Source: Planctomonas psychrotolerans
GTDB lineage: Bacteria > Actinomycetota > Actinomycetes > Actinomycetales > Microbacteriaceae
Assembly (NCBI RefSeq): GCF_008642235.1
Contig: NZ_SJEV01000001.1
Coordinates: forward strand, 2,312,400-2,376,399
Reading direction: 5' to 3'
DNA: 64,000 nt
Position numbers and translations under genes: made by a program. Under the pieces are notes generated by a model, which was not told where the DNA came from, did no database searches, and saw nothing but the letters and a program-made list of their open reading frames with translations. Positions 42,700-54,616 of this stretch are shown one piece after another; position 1 is the stretch's first letter, and each line of letters opens with the position of its first letter.

Positions 42700-44225
42700 C
42701 AGCCGTCGCCGCTCGTCCTCGACGCGGACGATGGTCCCTGCGGACGCGCCTCGTGTTCGGGGTGGTCGCCCTGCTCGCGATAGTGGGTCTGGTGGTGGGG
42801 TCGGTCAGCGTGCTGGCGCTGAACAGCTTCCTGGTCAGTCAGGTCGACACCCAGCTCACCGCCGCGGTGCAGCGCTCGGGTGACGCCTTCGGTCGACCGC
42901 CCGGCGGTGGCATCGGTAGCGGAGGGAACGGTCCGGAAGGTTCGGTCGTACCTCTGGACCGCCTGCTGCCCGGGCTCGGCGCGGGTGCGCTCGGCGTGTT
43001 CGAGAGCGACGGCGCGGTGGTGCAGGCGGGCTATCTCTCCGTCGATGGTGCCCCCCTCATCCTCACCGAGGAGCAGCGGTCGACCGTTCTCGGTGTGGAC
43101 GCCGGCGTGCCGGAGACGGTTCAGCTCGGCGGCACCCTCGGCGAGTATCGCCTGCTCGCGCGCGACAGCGGCGCCGGAATCGTCACGATCGTGGGACTGC
43201 CGCTGAGGGAGGTCACCTCCATCACCGGCAACCTCGCAGGGATCATCGCGCTGGTCACCGGGCTCGGGCTGGTCGCCGCCGCCATCGCAGGAGCCTTCGT
43301 GGTGCGGATGGCCCTCCGACCGCTGGAGCGCGTGGTCGGGATCGCGACCAGGGTGTCGGAAGAGCCGCTCGACCGCGGGGACGTGGCGCTGACCGACCGC
43401 GTGCCGGCCGCTGACAGCGACTCGAGCACGGAGGTGGGCAAGGTCGGGGCCGCGCTCAACCGGCTGCTCGACCACGTCGGGTCGGCCCTGGCGTCGCGGG
43501 AACGCAGCGAGACCAGGGTGCGTCAGTTCGTGGCGGATGCCAGTCACGAGCTGCGCACGCCGCTGGCCGCCATCCGCGGCTATGCCGAACTCACCCGTCG
43601 GGCACCGTTCGTGCTGCCCGACGACGTGACGCACTCACTTAGCCGCATCGAATCAGAATCGGTGCGCATGACGCGGCTCGTGGAAGACCTGCTTCTGCTC
43701 GCCCGCCTCGATGAGAGCCGCGGAGGAACCGCCGAACCGGTCGATCTCGGACGCCTGCTCGTCGACGTGACGGGGGATGCCCGGGCCGCGGCACCGGAGC
43801 ACGAATGGCGATTGGAGGTGCCGCTCGAGCCGGTGTCCGTGCCGGGGGACGCGACACGGCTTCACCAGGTGATCGCGAATCTGCTCGCCAACGCGCGCAC
43901 CCACACGCCGCCCGGCACCCGCGTGACGGCGGCACTCGCCATGACCGACTCGCAAGCGGTGCTGTCGGTCGAGGACAACGGACCAGGGATCCCCGCCGAC
44001 CTGCACGGCACGCTGTTCGAGCGTTTCGTTCGGGGCGACAGTTCCCGGTCCCGCAACACGGGAAGTACGGGGCTGGGGCTCGCCATCGTGCGCGCCATCG
44101 TCGAGGCGCATGGCGGGGAAGTGGCGGTGCGCAGCCACCCGGGCAGCACCCGGTTCGAGGTGCGGCTGCCCCTGCACCGGGCACTCCCGGCGACGCCCGA
44201 GGGACGCGCCGTTCCCGCCGGGTGA
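42696..44225 (+). CDS. Membrane sensor histidine kinase
   Basis: A 509-residue kinase paired with the preceding regulator. Helix 1 (about residues 18-45) and helix 2 (about 180-210) flank an extracytoplasmic sensor domain of about 135 residues with a Gly-rich segment (RPPGGGIGSGGNGPEG). HAMP follows (ALRPLERVVGIATRVSEEPL). The H-box is FVADASHELRTPLAAIRGYA with His284. The ATPase domain has N-box HQVIANLLANARTHTPPG, G1 VEDNGPGIP, F-box LFERFVRGD and G2 GSTGLGLAIV. All catalytic elements are intact. The signal is not deducible. Confidence 0.94.
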   Translation: MTAVAARPRRGRWSLRTRLVFGVVALLAIVGLVVGSVSVLALNSFLVSQVDTQLTAAVQRSGDAFGRPPGGGIGSGGNGPEGSVVPLDRLLPGLGAGALGVFESDGAVVQAGYLSVDGAPLILTEEQRSTVLGVDAGVPETVQLGGTLGEYRLLARDSGAGIVTIVGLPLREVTSITGNLAGIIALVTGLGLVAAAIAGAFVVRMALRPLERVVGIATRVSEEPLDRGDVALTDRVPAADSDSSTEVGKVGAALNRLLDHVGSALASRERSETRVRQFVADASHELRTPLAAIRGYAELTRRAPFVLPDDVTHSLSRIESESVRMTRLVEDLLLLARLDESRGGTAEPVDLGRLLVDVTGDARAAAPEHEWRLEVPLEPVSVPGDATRLHQVIANLLANARTHTPPGTRVTAALAMTDSQAVLSVEDNGPGIPADLHGTLFERFVRGDSSRSRNTGSTGLGLAIVRAIVEAHGGEVAVRSHPGSTRFEVRLPLHRALPATPEGRAVPAG

Positions 44226-44254
44226 GCGCTGATCCGCTGCCGCGCCGCCGATTC

Positions 44255-44359
44255 GACGAGTGCTGGTGTCAGTCCGACGAGTGCTGGTGTCAGTCCGACG
44301 AGTGCTGGTGTCAGTCCGACGAGTGCTGGTGTCAGTCCGACGAGTGCTGGTGTCAGTCC
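44255..44359. repeat. Five-copy 21-bp tandem repeat between convergent genes
   Basis: Five identical 21-bp units starting gacgagtgctggtgtcag begin at 44255, 44276, 44297, 44318 and 44339. They fill the gap after the kinase gene and reach into the last codons of the minus-strand gene, whose stop codon (44353-44355) lies in the fifth copy. The period is a multiple of three. Perfect copy identity indicates recent expansion. Confidence 0.95.
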
Positions 44360-44640
44360 GACCAGTCGGAGAACCGATACAGCACTTCGTCGATGTCGAA
44401 CGAGGGAGGAGCGGCACTCCACCCGTCCACCTCGGCCTCGGACCGTTCGACCACCTCGATGCGCACCGGGATGCCCGGCGTGCAGAGAACGGAGATGGGA
44501 CCGCGACCGACGGTGTGGAAGGTGACGAAGTCGCCACCCTGCCGAACGGCGGCGACGATCAGTTCCTTCAGGTCGTCGATCTCCTGCACCTCGCTGAGGA
44601 AGAATTCCTGGCCGTCGACACGCACCTTGTGCAGTCTCAT
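44353..44640 (-). CDS. Small protein of unknown function
   Basis: A 95-residue acidic protein that I do not recognise. ATG at 44640 is preceded by gaggtg at a good distance. It begins MRLHKVRVDGQEFFLSEVQE and includes a central region DDLKELIVAAVRQGGDFVTF that looks like a small alpha-beta fold. There are no membrane segments and one Cys. The final SDWSD and the stop are within the 21-bp tandem array. A CATAAT box (44766-44761, minus strand) could be its promoter. It is convergent with the sensor kinase and divergent from the GAF-ANTAR genes. Confidence 0.65.
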   Translation of the reverse strand: MRLHKVRVDGQEFFLSEVQEIDDLKELIVAAVRQGGDFVTFHTVGRGPISVLCTPGIPVRIEVVERSEAEVDGWSAAPPSFDIDEVLYRFSDWSD

Positions 44641-44681
44641 GTCACACCTCGGGACGGTCCGATCGAGCGGTCGAGCTCGAC

Positions 44682-44712
44682 GGAACAGGTTCATCAAGTT
44701 GAACCGTCGTTC
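44682..44712. promoter_or_regulatory. Inverted repeat, candidate operator or leader hairpin
   Basis: GGTTCA (44688-44693) and TGAACC (44700-44705) form a perfect palindrome around a 6-base centre. GGAAC (44682-44686) and GTTCC (44708-44712) extend it with a small bulge. It lies between the small unknown gene and the GAF-ANTAR pair and could control the former's leader. Confidence 0.4.
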
Positions 44713-44864
44713 CGGGTCCGGGGAACAGCGGGTGACGTAGAAGGAAACGCCAATGGGGTCATTATGCTCCCTTTCTCTCCACGCCCGGGTCACCCCGAGC
44801 ACCGACGGGAGTCGCCGGTTGTATCGTTGAGGAATGAGCGGCTACGCGACGTGCCGACACGGTA

Positions 44865-45593
44865 GTGCGAGGCGCCATCGTGCCTGACCGGTTCGCCGCG
44901 GCGATGAGTGCCCTTACCGGCGCCGCCGGTGAAGAGGAGAGCCTGTGCTCCCACTTCCTCGACGTGCTGCCGGTGGATGGCGCGTCGGTGTCCACGATCG
45001 GCGAGATGCTCGGATCCGAGACGGTATCCGCGAGCGACCGCCAGGCAGCGCGACTCGACGAACTCCAGTTCGATCTCGGTGAGGGGCCGTGCTGGGACGC
45101 CCTCGCGACGGGCGGACCGGTGCTGGAACCGTGTGTGCGGGAACGTCCTCAGCGTGCCTGGCCCGCGTTCTCCGAGGCCATCGTGAACGACGACATAGGC
45201 GCGATATTCGCCTTCCCGCTCATGCTCGGTCCTCTGCGCCTCGGGGCCGTCGACATGTACACCGTGCGGCCGAGCAGGTTGAGCGACGAGCATGCCGAGC
45301 AGACGGCGGCACTCGCCACCGTCACGAGCCGCCTCCTGCTCGCCCGCGCGCTCCGCCTCACCCAGGATGAGATGCCGGCGGAGGACAGGAACCCGTTCTC
45401 CCGGCGATCCGTGGACCAGGCGACCGGAATGGTGCTGGCCCAGTTGGATATCTCGGCGGACGATGCCCGCCTCATCATCCAGAGTCACGCCTTCGCGACG
45501 CATCGATCGATGCGCGAAGTGGCGGAACTGATCCTGGACAGGCGATTGAACTTCGCGACGCGGAACGATGAGATCGAGGATTCCCATGATTGA
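44865..45593 (+). CDS. GAF-ANTAR transcription antiterminator, first of pair
   Basis: A 242-residue protein, or 237 if the GTG at 44880 is used. The GAF domain (residues about 25-160) includes LQFDLGEGPCWDALATGGPV, a common form in actinobacterial ANTAR regulators. The C-terminal ANTAR domain (about 180-235) has SVDQATGMVLAQLDISADDA then RLIIQSHAFATHRSMREVAE. ANTAR domains bind paired hairpins in RNA and prevent termination. No ribosome-binding site is evident. A 17-codon frame starting with ATG at 44834, exactly at the predicted +1 of a TATCGT -10 box, overlaps both possible starts. It overlaps the next gene by 8 bases. Confidence 0.85.
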   Translation: MRGAIVPDRFAAAMSALTGAAGEEESLCSHFLDVLPVDGASVSTIGEMLGSETVSASDRQAARLDELQFDLGEGPCWDALATGGPVLEPCVRERPQRAWPAFSEAIVNDDIGAIFAFPLMLGPLRLGAVDMYTVRPSRLSDEHAEQTAALATVTSRLLLARALRLTQDEMPAEDRNPFSRRSVDQATGMVLAQLDISADDARLIIQSHAFATHRSMREVAELILDRRLNFATRNDEIEDSHD

Positions 45594-46299
45594 CACCACT
45601 CGCGAGGAACGCTTGATCGAAACGTTCACCGTCCTCGCCGACACCCTCGTGGCCGGCTACGACGTCGTAGACCTGCTCCAGACCCTCGTCGAGAGTTGCA
45701 GCGCACTGTTCGACATCACCGCGGCGGGCATCCTGCTCTCGGATACCCGCGGGGACCTCGAAGTGGTCGCCTCCACCAGCGAGGCCAGCAGGCTGGTCGA
45801 GATGATGCAGCTGAGCGCCCAAGCCGGTCCGTGCGTGGAGTGCTTCACCACCGGCACCGTCGTGTCGCTGCCCGACATCGACGACGGTCCGGCGTCGTGG
45901 GCGCCGTTCCGGGAAAGCGCCCGTGAGCAAGGTTTCGCGTCGGTCTTCGCCATACCCCTCCGCCTCCGGGAGACGACGATCGGTGCCCTCAACCTCCTTC
46001 GCAGTGCTCGAGGCGAGTTGCGCCACGAGGACGTGCGAGCGGCCCAGGCCCTCGCCAACGTCGCCACGATCGGGATACTGCATGAGCGGGCGGTAACGGA
46101 GAACCGCACGGTCCGCGACCAGTTGACGAGTGCGCTCAAGTCCCGCGTCGTGATCGAGCAGGCCAAGGGGGTGCTTTCGCACACCCACGGAATCTCCATG
46201 GAGGAGGCCTTCGTGCTGCTGCGCACGTACGCACGGAACAACGGACGCATGCTGTCGGAGGTCGCGGAACGACTCGTCGACCGCACGCTCCGCATCTAA
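45586..46299 (+). CDS. GAF-ANTAR transcription antiterminator, second of pair
   Basis: A 237-residue homologue of its upstream neighbour. The GAF domain has VESCSALFDITAAGILLSDT, QAGPCVECFTTG and SVFAIPLRLRETTIGALNLL. ANTAR follows: LKSRVVIEQAKGVLSHTHGI then SMEEAFVLLRTYARNNGRML. The paired GAF domains suggest the two act as a heterodimer. Its start at 45586 is inside the end of the first gene. Its RNA targets are not identifiable by eye in this window. Confidence 0.88.
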   Translation: MIDTTREERLIETFTVLADTLVAGYDVVDLLQTLVESCSALFDITAAGILLSDTRGDLEVVASTSEASRLVEMMQLSAQAGPCVECFTTGTVVSLPDIDDGPASWAPFRESAREQGFASVFAIPLRLRETTIGALNLLRSARGELRHEDVRAAQALANVATIGILHERAVTENRTVRDQLTSALKSRVVIEQAKGVLSHTHGISMEEAFVLLRTYARNNGRMLSEVAERLVDRTLRI

Positions 46300-46426
46300 C
46301 CGGTTCCGCTTCCGGCGATTCCGCATCGGACGTCGCGACCCGAGCCCACCCGGGAGGGGGCTGGACAGTCGGCATCGGGGGGTTCACGCTGAGAGCATCC
46401 ATCCGACCCCGCCGAAGGTGGCGCTC

Positions 46427-47050
46427 ATGAACCCGGAAGCGAGCAGTCGAGCGGTCGCCATGTGCGCTGCGTCCGCACTGCATCCGTATCTCCTCGCGCG
46501 CGCCGGTTCGGTTATCCCGGCGCCGACAGCGCCGGGAACACCGGACTCCGCACCGTCGTTTCCCCCGCTGTCGTCTCCCGCCAACTCCTCTCGTGCCGAG
46601 GGTGTGCTCTCCGTGCTCCGCGCGCACCTTCGGGGTCGCGAGGCGGAGCTGACGACGGTGAACGAGGCGATGCACGCGCCGGAGGACGCCGCTCTGTGGC
46701 GGCGCTTCGAGCGCGTCCTGACGGACGAGGTGCGCTCGAACGCCGCGCTCGCCGAGCGGCTTCGTGCGCTGCTCCTGCCGACCGAGCCGCGACTCGACGA
46801 GGTCGACTCCTTCTTCGGGAAGGGGATCACGTCGGGATCCGGTCGAGGCACCGCAGCCGAGCGTGATCCCGGGCCGGAGGCATCCGTCGCACCCGACGAG
46901 GCGACGAACGCGGCTGGAGCAGCCGGTTCGGACGAGGGCTGGAACCGATTGCTCACCGACGTGGAGGAAAGAGGCACGCTGCTCAACTACTACGAACCCC
47001 CGGAGAAGTCCCATCCGGGGGACCCGTCGGAGTCGTCCGAACCGGGCTAG
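46427..47050 (+). CDS. Unknown protein with Pro/Ser-rich and acidic segments
   Basis: A 207-residue protein that I do not recognise. ATG at 46427 is preferred (gaagg upstream); a GTG at 46418 is possible. The N-terminal third is Pro/Ala/Ser-rich. The middle has a helical, charged stretch (LSVLRAHLRGREAELTTVNE to LRALLLPTEPRLDEVDSFFG) that might form a coiled coil. The end is acidic and rich in Gly and Ala, with a conserved-looking NYYEPPEKSHPGD. No signal peptide or transmembrane helix. It sits between the GAF-ANTAR pair and copC with no operon overlap. Confidence 0.55.
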   Translation: MNPEASSRAVAMCAASALHPYLLARAGSVIPAPTAPGTPDSAPSFPPLSSPANSSRAEGVLSVLRAHLRGREAELTTVNEAMHAPEDAALWRRFERVLTDEVRSNAALAERLRALLLPTEPRLDEVDSFFGKGITSGSGRGTAAERDPGPEASVAPDEATNAAGAAGSDEGWNRLLTDVEERGTLLNYYEPPEKSHPGDPSESSEPG

Positions 47051-47120
47051 ACGGGCCCGTGCCTGTGCGTCCGCCCGGTCGGTTCGTCGGGCGCGGTGCT
47101 CACCGTGCATCATGGAGGGG

Positions 47121-47882
47121 ATGAGTACCGGAACCTTGTTCAGCGCCCCCACCGACCGCCGCGGCGTCGCCCGCATTCGATCCCGCGCCGCGCTGGCCGC
47201 GACGATCGGACTCCTGGCGGCGCTGACCGCTCCGGCGACGTCCGCTTCGGCGCACGACACGCTGTCGTCCGCCGACCCCGCGGCCGGAACGACCGTCACG
47301 GAACCCCTGGACACGATCGCCCTGACCTTCACCGAGGACCTGCTCGTGCTCGGTGAGGAGGCGAACGGCTTCGCCATCCAGGTGCTCTCCGCCGACGGGA
47401 ACCATCTCGCCAGCGGCTGTGTGGATGTCGCCGGCCCTGTGGCGGAGACGAGCGTGGCTCTGCCGTCGGATGGCGAGTACGCGGTGCGCTGGCAGGTCGT
47501 ATCGAGCGATGGTCACCCCATCAGCGGTGAGTACTCCTTCGCCTATGCGACGGGGGAGACGCTCGACGTGCCCGCCCTCGCCGATCCGCCGGTCTGCGGG
47601 GCCGCGTGGGCGGGGAGCGAGCCGGAACCCGAGATGACCACCATGACCGAGGCGCCGGCCGAGTCACCCGAGCCGTCGGCATCCGCGCCCGCCGCAGGGG
47701 AGGACGCGGAGACCGGCAGCGGTGCGAATGAGAACGCCGCCAGTGGCGGCGATCAGACGGACCCTGCCTCCGACGACACCGACATCCCCCTCGGGGGAAT
47801 CGTGATCGGTACGCTCGCCATCATCGGCGCCGCTGCACTGGTGATCCTGATGGCACGCCGGCGCTCGCGCGACCTCCCGTAA
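47121..47882 (+). CDS. copC: CopC-domain copper-binding protein
   Basis: A 253-residue exported protein. ATG at 47121 has ggagggg upstream and is preferred over ATG at 47112. After a signal peptide ending TSASA, the mature protein begins HDTLSSADPAAGTTV, whose N-terminal His is the CopC copper ligand. The second ligand site is in SSDGHPISGEYSFAY. A Glu/Pro/Ala-rich spacer of about 65 residues leads to one C-terminal transmembrane helix (IVIGTLAIIGAAALVILMA) and a basic tail, so the domain is tethered to the membrane. CopD is not adjacent. Confidence 0.9.
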   Translation: MSTGTLFSAPTDRRGVARIRSRAALAATIGLLAALTAPATSASAHDTLSSADPAAGTTVTEPLDTIALTFTEDLLVLGEEANGFAIQVLSADGNHLASGCVDVAGPVAETSVALPSDGEYAVRWQVVSSDGHPISGEYSFAYATGETLDVPALADPPVCGAAWAGSEPEPEMTTMTEAPAESPEPSASAPAAGEDAETGSGANENAASGGDQTDPASDDTDIPLGGIVIGTLAIIGAAALVILMARRRSRDLP

Positions 47883-47936
47883 CGTCCGCTCCCGCGGCGA
47901 CGCCCGGCGAGTAGCCGGACGGGCGCGACAACTCGC

Positions 47937-47942
47937 TAGACT
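47937..47942 (+). promoter_or_regulatory. Candidate -10 box for the gcv operon
   Basis: TAGACT (47937-47942) is a good actinobacterial -10 sequence about 33 bases before the riboswitch. It would start the transcript near 47949. No clear -35 box is present. The same hexamer occurs before typA. Confidence 0.35.
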
Positions 47943-47974
47943 GGCGCGACAACCGAATACAGCGACCACGCACG

Positions 47975-48159
47975 CGATGCGGGAGAGCCCGGGAACGCAG
48001 CCGGGCACCGAAGGAGCAAGCCTCCCCGCCAATCTCTCAGGTAATACGTACCGCATCGAACGGGTCACTCTGAAAAGCAGGGCTTCGTCCCTCGCCCATG
48101 GTGAAAGCCGCCTTCCGCTCCGTCGGGGGACTGGTGAAACTCTCAGGCACATGACAGAG
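47975..48159 (+). ncRNA. Tandem glycine riboswitch (gcvT motif)
   Basis: Two glycine aptamers in series. The first is closed by P1 arms CGATGCGG (47975-47982) and CCGCATCG (48051-48058). It contains gggagagcccggg, accgaaggagcaa and ccgccaatctctcaggta. The second (48068-48159) is closed by CTCTG/CAGAG and contains tgaaaagcaggg, ggtgaaagccgcc and ggtgaaactctcaggcac. Both are textbook core sequences of the family. It controls gcvT-gcvH-gcvP: glycine binding should switch the operon on. Confidence 0.96.
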
Positions 48160-48162
48160 GGG

Positions 48163-48215
48163 GAGTTCTTCGCGATACGCGCGCCCGCGCGTTGCCGCAC
48201 TCGATGGGAGAACTC
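48163..48215 (+). promoter_or_regulatory. Likely expression platform: hairpin over the gcvT ribosome-binding site
   Basis: GAGTTCT (48163-48169) is complementary to AGAACTC (48209-48215). The latter includes part of the gggag ribosome-binding site (48206-48210) and abuts the GTG start. Pairing would hide the site, so glycine control may act on translation. No U-rich terminator is visible. Confidence 0.55.
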
Positions 48216-49373
48216 GTGTCCGCCTCCGCCTCCGAACGTCTTTCGCCGCTGCACGCCGTCCACGTGGCGGCCGGTGCGAGCTTCACCGACTTCGCCGGGT
48301 GGCAGATGCCCGTGCGGTACACCAGCGACCTCGCTGAGCACCACGCCGTGCGCACGGCAGCGGGGATCTTCGACCTCTCCCACATGGCGGAGATCGCCGT
48401 GCGGGGCACCGGTGCCGCCGCCGCCCTCGACTACGCGCTCGCCGGACGCCTGTCCGCCCTCGCGATCGGGCAGGCGAAGTACAGCCTGCTGCTCACCCCG
48501 GACGGCGGGATCGTGGACGATGTGGTGGTCTACCGTCTCGCGGACGACGACTTCCTCGTGGTCGCGAACGCCTCGAACCGCGGCGCCGCCGTGCAGGAGC
48601 TCACCGACCGGGCTGTCGCCTTCGATGCTCGGGTCGTGGACGAGAGCGATGCCACCGCGCTCATCGCCGTGCAGGGACCGGGGTCCCGCGGCATCCTCGA
48701 CCGCGTCACCGCACTGGACGCCGGAACGCCCCTGGCGGAGCTCCGCTACTACCGGGTCACCTCCGCCCGCTTCGCCGACCGGCCCGTGCTCATCGCCCGC
48801 ACCGGGTACACGGGGGAGGACGGGTTCGAGCTGTACGTGCCGGTCGACGTGGCCGAGAGCCTCTGGACCGCGATCGTGCAGGCCGGTGCCGGGTCCGGAC
48901 TCGTGCCCGCGGGTCTTGCCAGCCGCGACACGTTGCGCCTGGAGGCGGGGATGCCGCTGTACGGTTCCGAGCTCGGCCGCGACATCTTTCCCGCGCAGGC
49001 CGGCCTCGGCCGCGTGGTCAACCTCGCGAAGGACACCGACTTCGTCGGACGGCACGCGAGCGAGAACGGCCCGGACGCCGTCGCGCGGGTGCTGGTGGGC
49101 CTCGCCTCCGAGGGCCGCCGCGCCGGACGGGCCGGCTATCCGGTGTACGCGTCCGGCGACACCGAAGCGGTGATGGAGGCGCTCGAAGGCGCTGTGGACC
49201 CCGCGGGCATCGTCACGAGCGGCGCCCTGTCGCCCACGCTCGGTCACCCGATCGCGATGGCCTACGTCGACCCCGCGGTCGCCCGGCCGGGCACCACCGT
49301 CTACATCGACGTCCGCGGCACCCGGATTCCCGCCACCGTGGTTCCCCTGCCCTTCTACACCCGCGCATCCTGA
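48216..49373 (+). CDS. gcvT: Glycine cleavage system T-protein (aminomethyltransferase)
   Basis: A 385-residue enzyme that takes the aminomethyl group from the H-protein to tetrahydrofolate, releasing ammonia and 5,10-methylene-THF. GTG at 48216 is chosen since gggag is five bases upstream; ATG at 48204 would overlap the ribosome-binding site. Folate-binding residues lie in [31 protein letters not shown] and [38 protein letters not shown] (as [17 protein letters not shown]) is the conserved C-terminal half. First gene of a three-gene operon. Confidence 0.94.
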   Translation: MSASASERLSPLHAVHVAAGASFTDFAGWQMPVRYTSDLAEHHAVRTAAGIFDLSHMAEIAVRGTGAAAALDYALAGRLSALAIGQAKYSLLLTPDGGIVDDVVVYRLADDDFLVVANASNRGAAVQELTDRAVAFDARVVDESDATALIAVQGPGSRGILDRVTALDAGTPLAELRYYRVTSARFADRPVLIARTGYTGEDGFELYVPVDVAESLWTAIVQAGAGSGLVPAGLASRDTLRLEAGMPLYGSELGRDIFPAQAGLGRVVNLAKDTDFVGRHASENGPDAVARVLVGLASEGRRAGRAGYPVYASGDTEAVMEALEGAVDPAGIVTSGALSPTLGHPIAMAYVDPAVARPGTTVYIDVRGTRIPATVVPLPFYTRAS

Positions 49374-49401
49374 GCGCCTCCCCTCGACCGAAGGACGTCC
49401 C

Positions 49402-49766
49402 ATGACGACGAACGAGCGCAAGTACACCCCCGACCACGAGTGGATCACCGTCGACGGCGACATCGCCACGATCGGCATCACCGCCTACGCCGCCGACAGG
49501 CTGGGCGACGTGGTCTTCATCGAGCTGCCGGAGGCCGGGGCCGACGTGGCCGGAGGAACGGTCGTGGGCGAGATCGAGTCGACCAAGTCGGTGGGTGAGC
49601 TGTTCGCGCCGGTCGACGGCACGGTCATCGAGGTGAACACCGCGGCGATCGACGAGCCGGCCATCGTGAACCGCGACCCGTTGGGCGACGGATGGTTGAT
49701 CCGTGTGCGCTTCACCGCGCTGCCCGACCTGCTCGACGCGGACCAGTACGCGGCGCTGGTGTCCCG

Positions 49767-49770
<4 letters not shown>
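49402..49770 (+). CDS. gcvH: Glycine cleavage system H-protein
   Basis: A 122-residue lipoyl carrier that shuttles the aminomethyl group between P, T and L proteins. The lipoyl Lys62 is in [30 protein letters not shown] near the N-terminus and [17 protein letters not shown] are typical. ATG at 49402 has a weak aagga upstream (49391-49395). The stop overlaps the gcvP start as ATGA. The lipoate-protein ligase and L-protein are not encoded here. Confidence 0.96.
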
Positions 49771-52892
<3,122 letters not shown>

Positions 52893-52921
52893 CCCGTCGC
52901 TCCCTCCCGTCGCTTCTCCCT

Positions 52922-52993
52922 GTCGCGGCACGTACGTTCTCCTCGCGGCACGCGTTGCATCGCGTGCCGCGAGGGAAGAACACGTGCCGCGAC
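52922..52993. repeat. Nested palindromic element, copy 2
   Basis: The most perfect copy. The outer arms GTCGCGGCACGT (52922-52933) and ACGTGCCGCGAC (52982-52993) pair over 12 bp. The inner arms CTCGCGGCACGCG (52942-52954) and CGCGTGCCGCGAG (52961-52973) pair over 13 bp around TTGCAT. It lies between convergent gcvP and the acetate symporter gene, as expected for a shared terminator. Confidence 0.8.
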
Positions 52994-53023
52994 GGGAACG
53001 ACGCGGGGCGGGGCGGGGCGCGC

Positions 53024-54616
53024 CTAGTGCTCGACGGCCTTTTCGGCGCCGTGGCCGGTGAGGGAGCGCACCTCCATCTCGGCAGCGATGGCGGGCGCCT
53101 CGAGCGTGCGGCTCGTCACCGTTCCGACCCAGCCGAGCAGGAACCCCACCGGAATCGAGACGATGCCGGGGTTGTTCAGCGGGAAGATCGAGAAATCCGC
53201 GTTCGGGAACATCGATGTCTCTCCGCCCGACACCACCGGCGAGAAGAGAATGAGCACCAGCGCGGTGCCGAGCCCGCCGTACATCGAGAGCACGGCGCCC
53301 CGCGTGGTGAACCGCTTCCAGAACAGGGAGTAGAGGATCGTCGGCAGGTTCGCGCTCGCGGCGACCGCGAACGCCAGCGCCACCAGGAAGGCGATGTTCT
53401 GTCCGTTGGCACCGATGCCCGCGATGATCGACACGACGCCGATCACCACCACGGTGATGCGGGCCACGCGCACCTCCCCGTTCGGCGGCACCGCTCCCTT
53501 CTTGATCACGCTCGCGTACACGTCGTGGGCGAAGGATGCGGCCGCCGTGATGGTGAGGCCGGCGACCACGGCGAGGATGGTGGCGAACGCCACCGCGGCG
53601 ATGATGCCCAGCAGGATCGGCCCGCCGAGCTCGAGCGCGAGCAGCGGCGCCGCGGAGTTCACGCCGCCGGGGGCGGCCAGGATGCGGTCCGACCCGATGA
53701 GCGCGCCGGCTCCGTAACCGAGCACGAGCGTGAACAGGTAGAAAACGCCGATGAGCCAGATCGCCCAGACGACCGATCGCCGCGCCTCCCGCGCCGTCGG
53801 CACGGTGTAGAAGCGCATCAGCACGTGCGGCAGGCCCGCCGTCCCGAGCACGAGCGCGAGGGCGAGGGAGAGGAAGTCGAGGCGCGTGAGGGCGGTGAGT
53901 CCGTACTGGTTGCCCGGCTCGAGCACGCTCGCGGCGGACGCCGCATCCGCCGCACCGAGAAGCGTCGACAGGTTGAAGCCGTGCAGCGCCAGCACCCACA
54001 CCGTCATCACGGCGGCACCGACGATGAGCAGGAACGCCTTGATGATCTGCACCCAGGTGGTGCCCTTCATCCCGCCGACCAGCACGTAGATGATCATCAG
54101 CACGCCGACCACGGCGATCACCACGGACTGCCCGACGCGATCGTCGATGCCGAGGAGCAGCGAGACGAGCCCACCTGCGCCGGCCATCTGGGCGAGGAGG
54201 TAGAAGAAGCACACGGCCAGCGTGGTGGTCGCGGCGGCGAGGCGAACCGGCCGCTGCTTCAGCCGGAACGACAGCACGTCGGCCATCGTGAACTTGCCGG
54301 TGTTGCGCATCAGCTCCGCGACGAGCAGCAGGGCCACGAGCCACGCGACCAGGAACCCGATCGAATAGAGGAACCCGTCGTAGCCGTTCACGGCGATGGC
54401 GCCCACGATGCCGAGGAACGACGCGGCCGAGAGGTAGTCACCGGCGATGGCGGTGCCGTTCTGCGGGCCGGTGAACGATCGGCCGGCGGCGTAGTAGTCG
54501 GCCGCCGTCTTGTTGTTGCGGCTCGCCCGGAACACGATGATGAGCGTGACCGCGACGAACGCGCCGAAGATCGAGATGTTGAGGATCGGGTCACCGGTAG
54601 ACGTCTCGGGAGTCAT
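53024..54616 (-). CDS. actP: Sodium/solute symporter, acetate-type
   Basis: A 530-residue transporter of the SSS family with about 13 helices. It probably brings in acetate or related short monocarboxylates with sodium or protons. DYYAAGRSFTGPQNGTAIAG then DYLSAASFLGIVGAIAVNGY is the ActP/MctC pattern. GTAGLPHVLMRFYTVPTARE is another marker. ATG at 54616 overlaps the stop of the DUF485 gene (ATGA). DUF485 proteins regularly accompany ActP-type carriers, which supports the assignment. The exact monocarboxylate is uncertain. Confidence 0.9.
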   Translation of the reverse strand: MTPETSTGDPILNISIFGAFVAVTLIIVFRASRNNKTAADYYAAGRSFTGPQNGTAIAGDYLSAASFLGIVGAIAVNGYDGFLYSIGFLVAWLVALLLVAELMRNTGKFTMADVLSFRLKQRPVRLAAATTTLAVCFFYLLAQMAGAGGLVSLLLGIDDRVGQSVVIAVVGVLMIIYVLVGGMKGTTWVQIIKAFLLIVGAAVMTVWVLALHGFNLSTLLGAADAASAASVLEPGNQYGLTALTRLDFLSLALALVLGTAGLPHVLMRFYTVPTAREARRSVVWAIWLIGVFYLFTLVLGYGAGALIGSDRILAAPGGVNSAAPLLALELGGPILLGIIAAVAFATILAVVAGLTITAAASFAHDVYASVIKKGAVPPNGEVRVARITVVVIGVVSIIAGIGANGQNIAFLVALAFAVAASANLPTILYSLFWKRFTTRGAVLSMYGGLGTALVLILFSPVVSGGETSMFPNADFSIFPLNNPGIVSIPVGFLLGWVGTVTSRTLEAPAIAAEMEVRSLTGHGAEKAVEH

